This document shows positions 61,960-64,000 of a stretch of 64,000 bases of DNA, piece after piece; within the stretch, counting starts at the first letter, position 1; each line of letters starts with the position of its first letter. The stretch is from Peribacillus kribbensis DSM 17871 (GTDB lineage: Bacteria > Bacillota > Bacilli > Bacillales > DSM-1321). A program made the position numbers and the translations under genes. The DNA is taken from contig NZ_KE387241.1 in assembly GCF_000430765.1 (NCBI RefSeq), positions 143,617 to 207,616 on the forward strand. The letters are read 5' to 3'. Under the pieces are notes generated by a model. That model did not search any database, was not told where the DNA came from, and saw only the letters and a list, made by a program, of their open reading frames with translations.

Positions 61960-63141
61960 CTAATACAAAACTTCTCCCAATCTCCTAATTCCCTCGATGA
62001 TATCTTTCTCATCGGCATGGCTGAACGAAAGCCGCAAAAACTCGGACCTATCCTGTTGATCCAGGAAAAAGTACTTTCCTGGAATATATGAAACTCCCTT
62101 ATCTAATGCCTCTGATAATAGCTGCGACGTGTCGGCATCCGGAATTCTTATCCAAACAAAGTATCCTCCCTTTGGGACATACCAGGAAACGGATTCCGGC
62201 AGAAATTGTTCCAGTGAACGGATTAGCACATCACATTTGGCGCGGTATACATCTTTTAGATGGCCGAGCCTGTTCTGAAAATCTATTTTTTCCAGGTACA
62301 CGGTCATGGTACTTTGGGCGAATGGGTGATCCAGATCTTTTTTAAACCATTCCAAAGCCTTAATGAACCCGCTGTCTGCTGCTACCCACCCGATCCGCAT
62401 GCCAGGAGCCACCACCTTGGAGAGGGAGCCTGCGTGGAGCACCTTCCCCTGTTTATCAAGAGACTTTAATGTTTGAGGACTTTCGCCAAAGGCTAATTCT
62501 CCGTATGCATCGTCCTCTAAGATTAGAAAATCGAACTTGGTGGAGAGCTCTAATAAATGCTTCCGGCGCTCGGTTGTTAAAGTGGTTCCTGTAGGATTTT
62601 GAAAGGTTGGGATGGTATAGAGAAAACGCGGCAGGGTGAGACCTGCCTGTTTTCTTTCTTCCAAAATGTCCTCAAAACGCACGGTTTGAATACCGTCCTC
62701 ATCAACCGGGATGCCGATGATCTGGTTCGTATAGTTTTTGAAAATCTCCAGTGCTTCCATATAGGTGGGTTCCTCCACCGCCACGACTGCCTGCTCATCA
62801 AGAAGGATGCGGGCGATAAGATCAATCGCCTGGCAGGCACCGGATGTAATCAAAAGCTGATCCTCCCTTACATAGATTCCGCGCTCTGCCAGCCTCTTCA
62901 GGATCTGCTGCTTAAGACCTTGCACCCGCGGACTCCCCAGGTAATGGAGCGGCAAATCCTTCTCCTCATCAAGAAGTCTCGCTGCTGCGTCTTTAAGTTC
63001 CTCGACAGGCATGAGGGCGGGATCCGGATAGCCTGAGCTCAATCGGATGCAATCCTCTGGCAACTCCGGCATCCATGCACCAGGCGGATCATTTTGAAGG
63101 GCCGCTTTTATGTTTTTCGAAAAATAGGACTCCACATTCAC
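61960..63141 (-). CDS. PLP-dependent class I/II aminotransferase (2-aminoadipate type)
   Basis: 393 residues. Fold type I: ITSGACQAIDLIARILLDEQ, FLYTIPTFQNPTGTTLT, FLILEDDAYGELAF (Asp binding the pyridine N) and GSLSKVVAPGMRIGWV with the Schiff-base Lys. This group, related to MocR effector domains and LysN, accepts aromatic or 2-aminoadipate-like amino acids; there is no DNA-binding domain. The GTG start at 63141 follows AAGGCGGATGG. It lies 19 bp after the ABC ATPase gene, so probably in one operon with the importer. Confidence 0.88.
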   Translation of the reverse strand: MNVESYFSKNIKAALQNDPPGAWMPELPEDCIRLSSGYPDPALMPVEELKDAAARLLDEEKDLPLHYLGSPRVQGLKQQILKRLAERGIYVREDQLLITSGACQAIDLIARILLDEQAVVAVEEPTYMEALEIFKNYTNQIIGIPVDEDGIQTVRFEDILEERKQAGLTLPRFLYTIPTFQNPTGTTLTTERRKHLLELSTKFDFLILEDDAYGELAFGESPQTLKSLDKQGKVLHAGSLSKVVAPGMRIGWVAADSGFIKALEWFKKDLDHPFAQSTMTVYLEKIDFQNRLGHLKDVYRAKCDVLIRSLEQFLPESVSWYVPKGGYFVWIRIPDADTSQLLSEALDKGVSYIPGKYFFLDQQDRSEFLRLSFSHADEKDIIEGIRRLGEVLY

Positions 63142-63160
63142 TTCACCATCCGCCTTTCCA

Positions 63161-63943
63161 TCAAACAGATTTTAAGCTTTCCTCTCTAATAAGGTACAGC
63201 AATTCCTCTTTATATTTAGCAAATTCCGGAGTTCCTTTTACACTGAACTCTCTCGGTCTCTCTAATGAAATAGGAACCTTTTTCTTCAAGCGTCCGGGTC
63301 TCGCGGTCATCAAATACACGGAATCTGCAAGGAAGATGGATTCATCCACATCATGCGTGATAAAAAGAATCGTCTTTTTTGACTCCTCCCAGGCTTTTAA
63401 CAGAACCTCCTGCATGATATTTCTCGTTTGGGCATCCAGTGCTCCGAAAGGTTCATCCATTAAGAGAATCTTAGGATCATTGGCCAGGGCGCGGGCAATA
63501 GCCACACGCTGCTTCATGCCTCCTGATAATTGTATGGGATAATGGCCCCCGAATTGCTCCAGACCAATCAGCTGCAGATAATGCCCTGCCACATCATCCC
63601 GCTCTTTTTGGGATAATCCCTTTAATTTCAATCCGAACACAATATTTTCTTTCACAGTCAGCCATGGAAACAGGGTATAGGATTGGAATACCATTCCCCG
63701 GTCAGGGCCAGGGCCATTGATTTCCAGGCCATCCAGCAGTACCTGACCTGAAGTGGCTTCCTCGAGACCCGCGACAATCCGGAGAACCGTTGACTTTCCG
63801 CAGCCTGAAGGCCCCAGGATGGTAACAAACTCTCCGTCACTGATGGTAAAGGAAGTCTTCTCCAGGGCTGTAGTTTCACCCTTTTTCGTTTTGAAAACTT
63901 TCCCTACGTCTTTTATTTCCAGCTTTGGTGCATTTGCAGCCAT
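63161..63943 (-). CDS. ABC importer ATPase (SsuB/TauB/NrtD group)
   Basis: 260 residues. Walker A GPSGCGKST, Q-loop FQSYTLFPW, signature LSGGMKQRVAIARALANDP, Walker B ILLMDEPFGALD, H-loop FITHDVDESIFLADSVYLM. The FQ(S/D)xxLFPW and TRNIMQEVLL pattern is that of nitrate/sulfonate/taurine-type importers; the substrate is not fixed by the ATPase. I chose the ATG at 63943 because the upstream gene ends at 63946; an ATG at 63970 would overlap it. Confidence 0.9.
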   Translation of the reverse strand: MAANAPKLEIKDVGKVFKTKKGETTALEKTSFTISDGEFVTILGPSGCGKSTVLRIVAGLEEATSGQVLLDGLEINGPGPDRGMVFQSYTLFPWLTVKENIVFGLKLKGLSQKERDDVAGHYLQLIGLEQFGGHYPIQLSGGMKQRVAIARALANDPKILLMDEPFGALDAQTRNIMQEVLLKAWEESKKTILFITHDVDESIFLADSVYLMTARPGRLKKKVPISLERPREFSVKGTPEFAKYKEELLYLIREESLKSV

Positions 63944-63945
63944 AC

Positions 63946-64000
63946 TTAAAAACCATCCTTTCTCATCCACGAAAACGAGGCGCGGTATATGCCTTTAAAG
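63946..64000 (-). CDS. 3' end of an upstream gene in the ABC operon (partial)
   Basis: The last 17 codons before the right edge read FKGIYRASFSWMRKDGF and stop, 2 nt before the ATPase ATG. This spacing implies an operon, and permease or binding-protein genes commonly stand there. Too short to identify. Confidence 0.45.
   Translation of the reverse strand, partial: FKGIYRASFSWMRKDGF

Overview
The window looks like chromosome of a low-to-mid GC, endospore-forming member of the Bacillaceae. The evidence is the xylR-xylA-xylB locus with Bacillus-type operators, GerP-family spore proteins, a T-box before a TyrZ-type tyrosyl-tRNA synthetase, the yclNOPQ siderophore uptake operon, purine riboswitches, Fur boxes, AGGAGG ribosome binding sites and frequent GTG/TTG starts. 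Cytobacillus or a related genus is plausible, but the sequence alone does not fix it. I see no prophage, integrase, intact insertion sequence, CRISPR array, rRNA or tRNA gene.

Layout. 1-6.7 kb: xylose/xylo-oligosaccharide regulon (an unknown XylR-controlled gene cut by the left edge, xynB, xylR, xylA, xylB) with four operator-like palindromes, three good promoters and a likely CcpA site. 6.8-12.8 kb: stress and housekeeping genes (YflT-like, C45 amide hydrolase, VOC protein, methyltransferase, aldehyde dehydrogenase), then a decayed MFS transporter next to seven copies of a 52-bp tandem repeat, and a creatininase-like protein lacking the usual motif histidines. 13-21.6 kb: two-component system, BsuPI-like lipoprotein, two MFS exporters, two AraC regulators, a HAD phosphatase. 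21.8-24.2 kb: spore cluster of three GerPA/GerPF-like small proteins, an Hsp20 protein and a GerPC-like coiled-coil protein. 24.3-30.5 kb: membrane and DUF genes, including a frameshifted DUF2238 gene and a DedA fusion to a degenerate PAP2 domain. 31-37.5 kb: tyrZ with T-box, a CAT-fold acetyltransferase with a small membrane partner, a Ktr/Trk potassium channel subunit, a repeat-rich intergenic region with an array of palindromes, and a thermolysin-like secreted protease. 37.7-42 kb: Fur-controlled iron block (yclNOPQ and a frameshifted heme monooxygenase gene). 42.5-49.4 kb: purine transport (pbuE with an adenine riboswitch; an NCS2 permease with a variant guanine-type riboswitch) around HAD, ASCH, SelO and YdcF genes. 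49.5-64 kb: small membrane proteins, GNAT, EamA, a zinc peptidase, a YetF-like protein, a FAH-family hydratase, a GntR regulator with a CynX-type transporter, two aldo/keto reductases, an atypical SDR, a chemoreceptor, a PLP aminotransferase and the ATPase of a sulfonate/nitrate/taurine-type ABC importer cut by the right edge.

Most genes form one- to four-gene units bounded by hairpin terminators, many of them shared by convergent genes. Regulation readable from the sequence covers XylR, CcpA (probable), Fur, T-box, adenine and guanine riboswitches, a probable GntR operator and, tentatively, sigma-B.

The most unusual items are the 52-bp tandem array beside an MFS remnant, the palindrome array plus dispersed repeats at 35.5-35.8 kb, the A73U purine riboswitch, the mirror-image 21-residue duplications in the chemoreceptor, the DedA-pseudo-PAP2 fusion with an occluded ribosome binding site, and two single-base frameshifts. 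I found no clearly new multi-gene defence or biosynthetic system.
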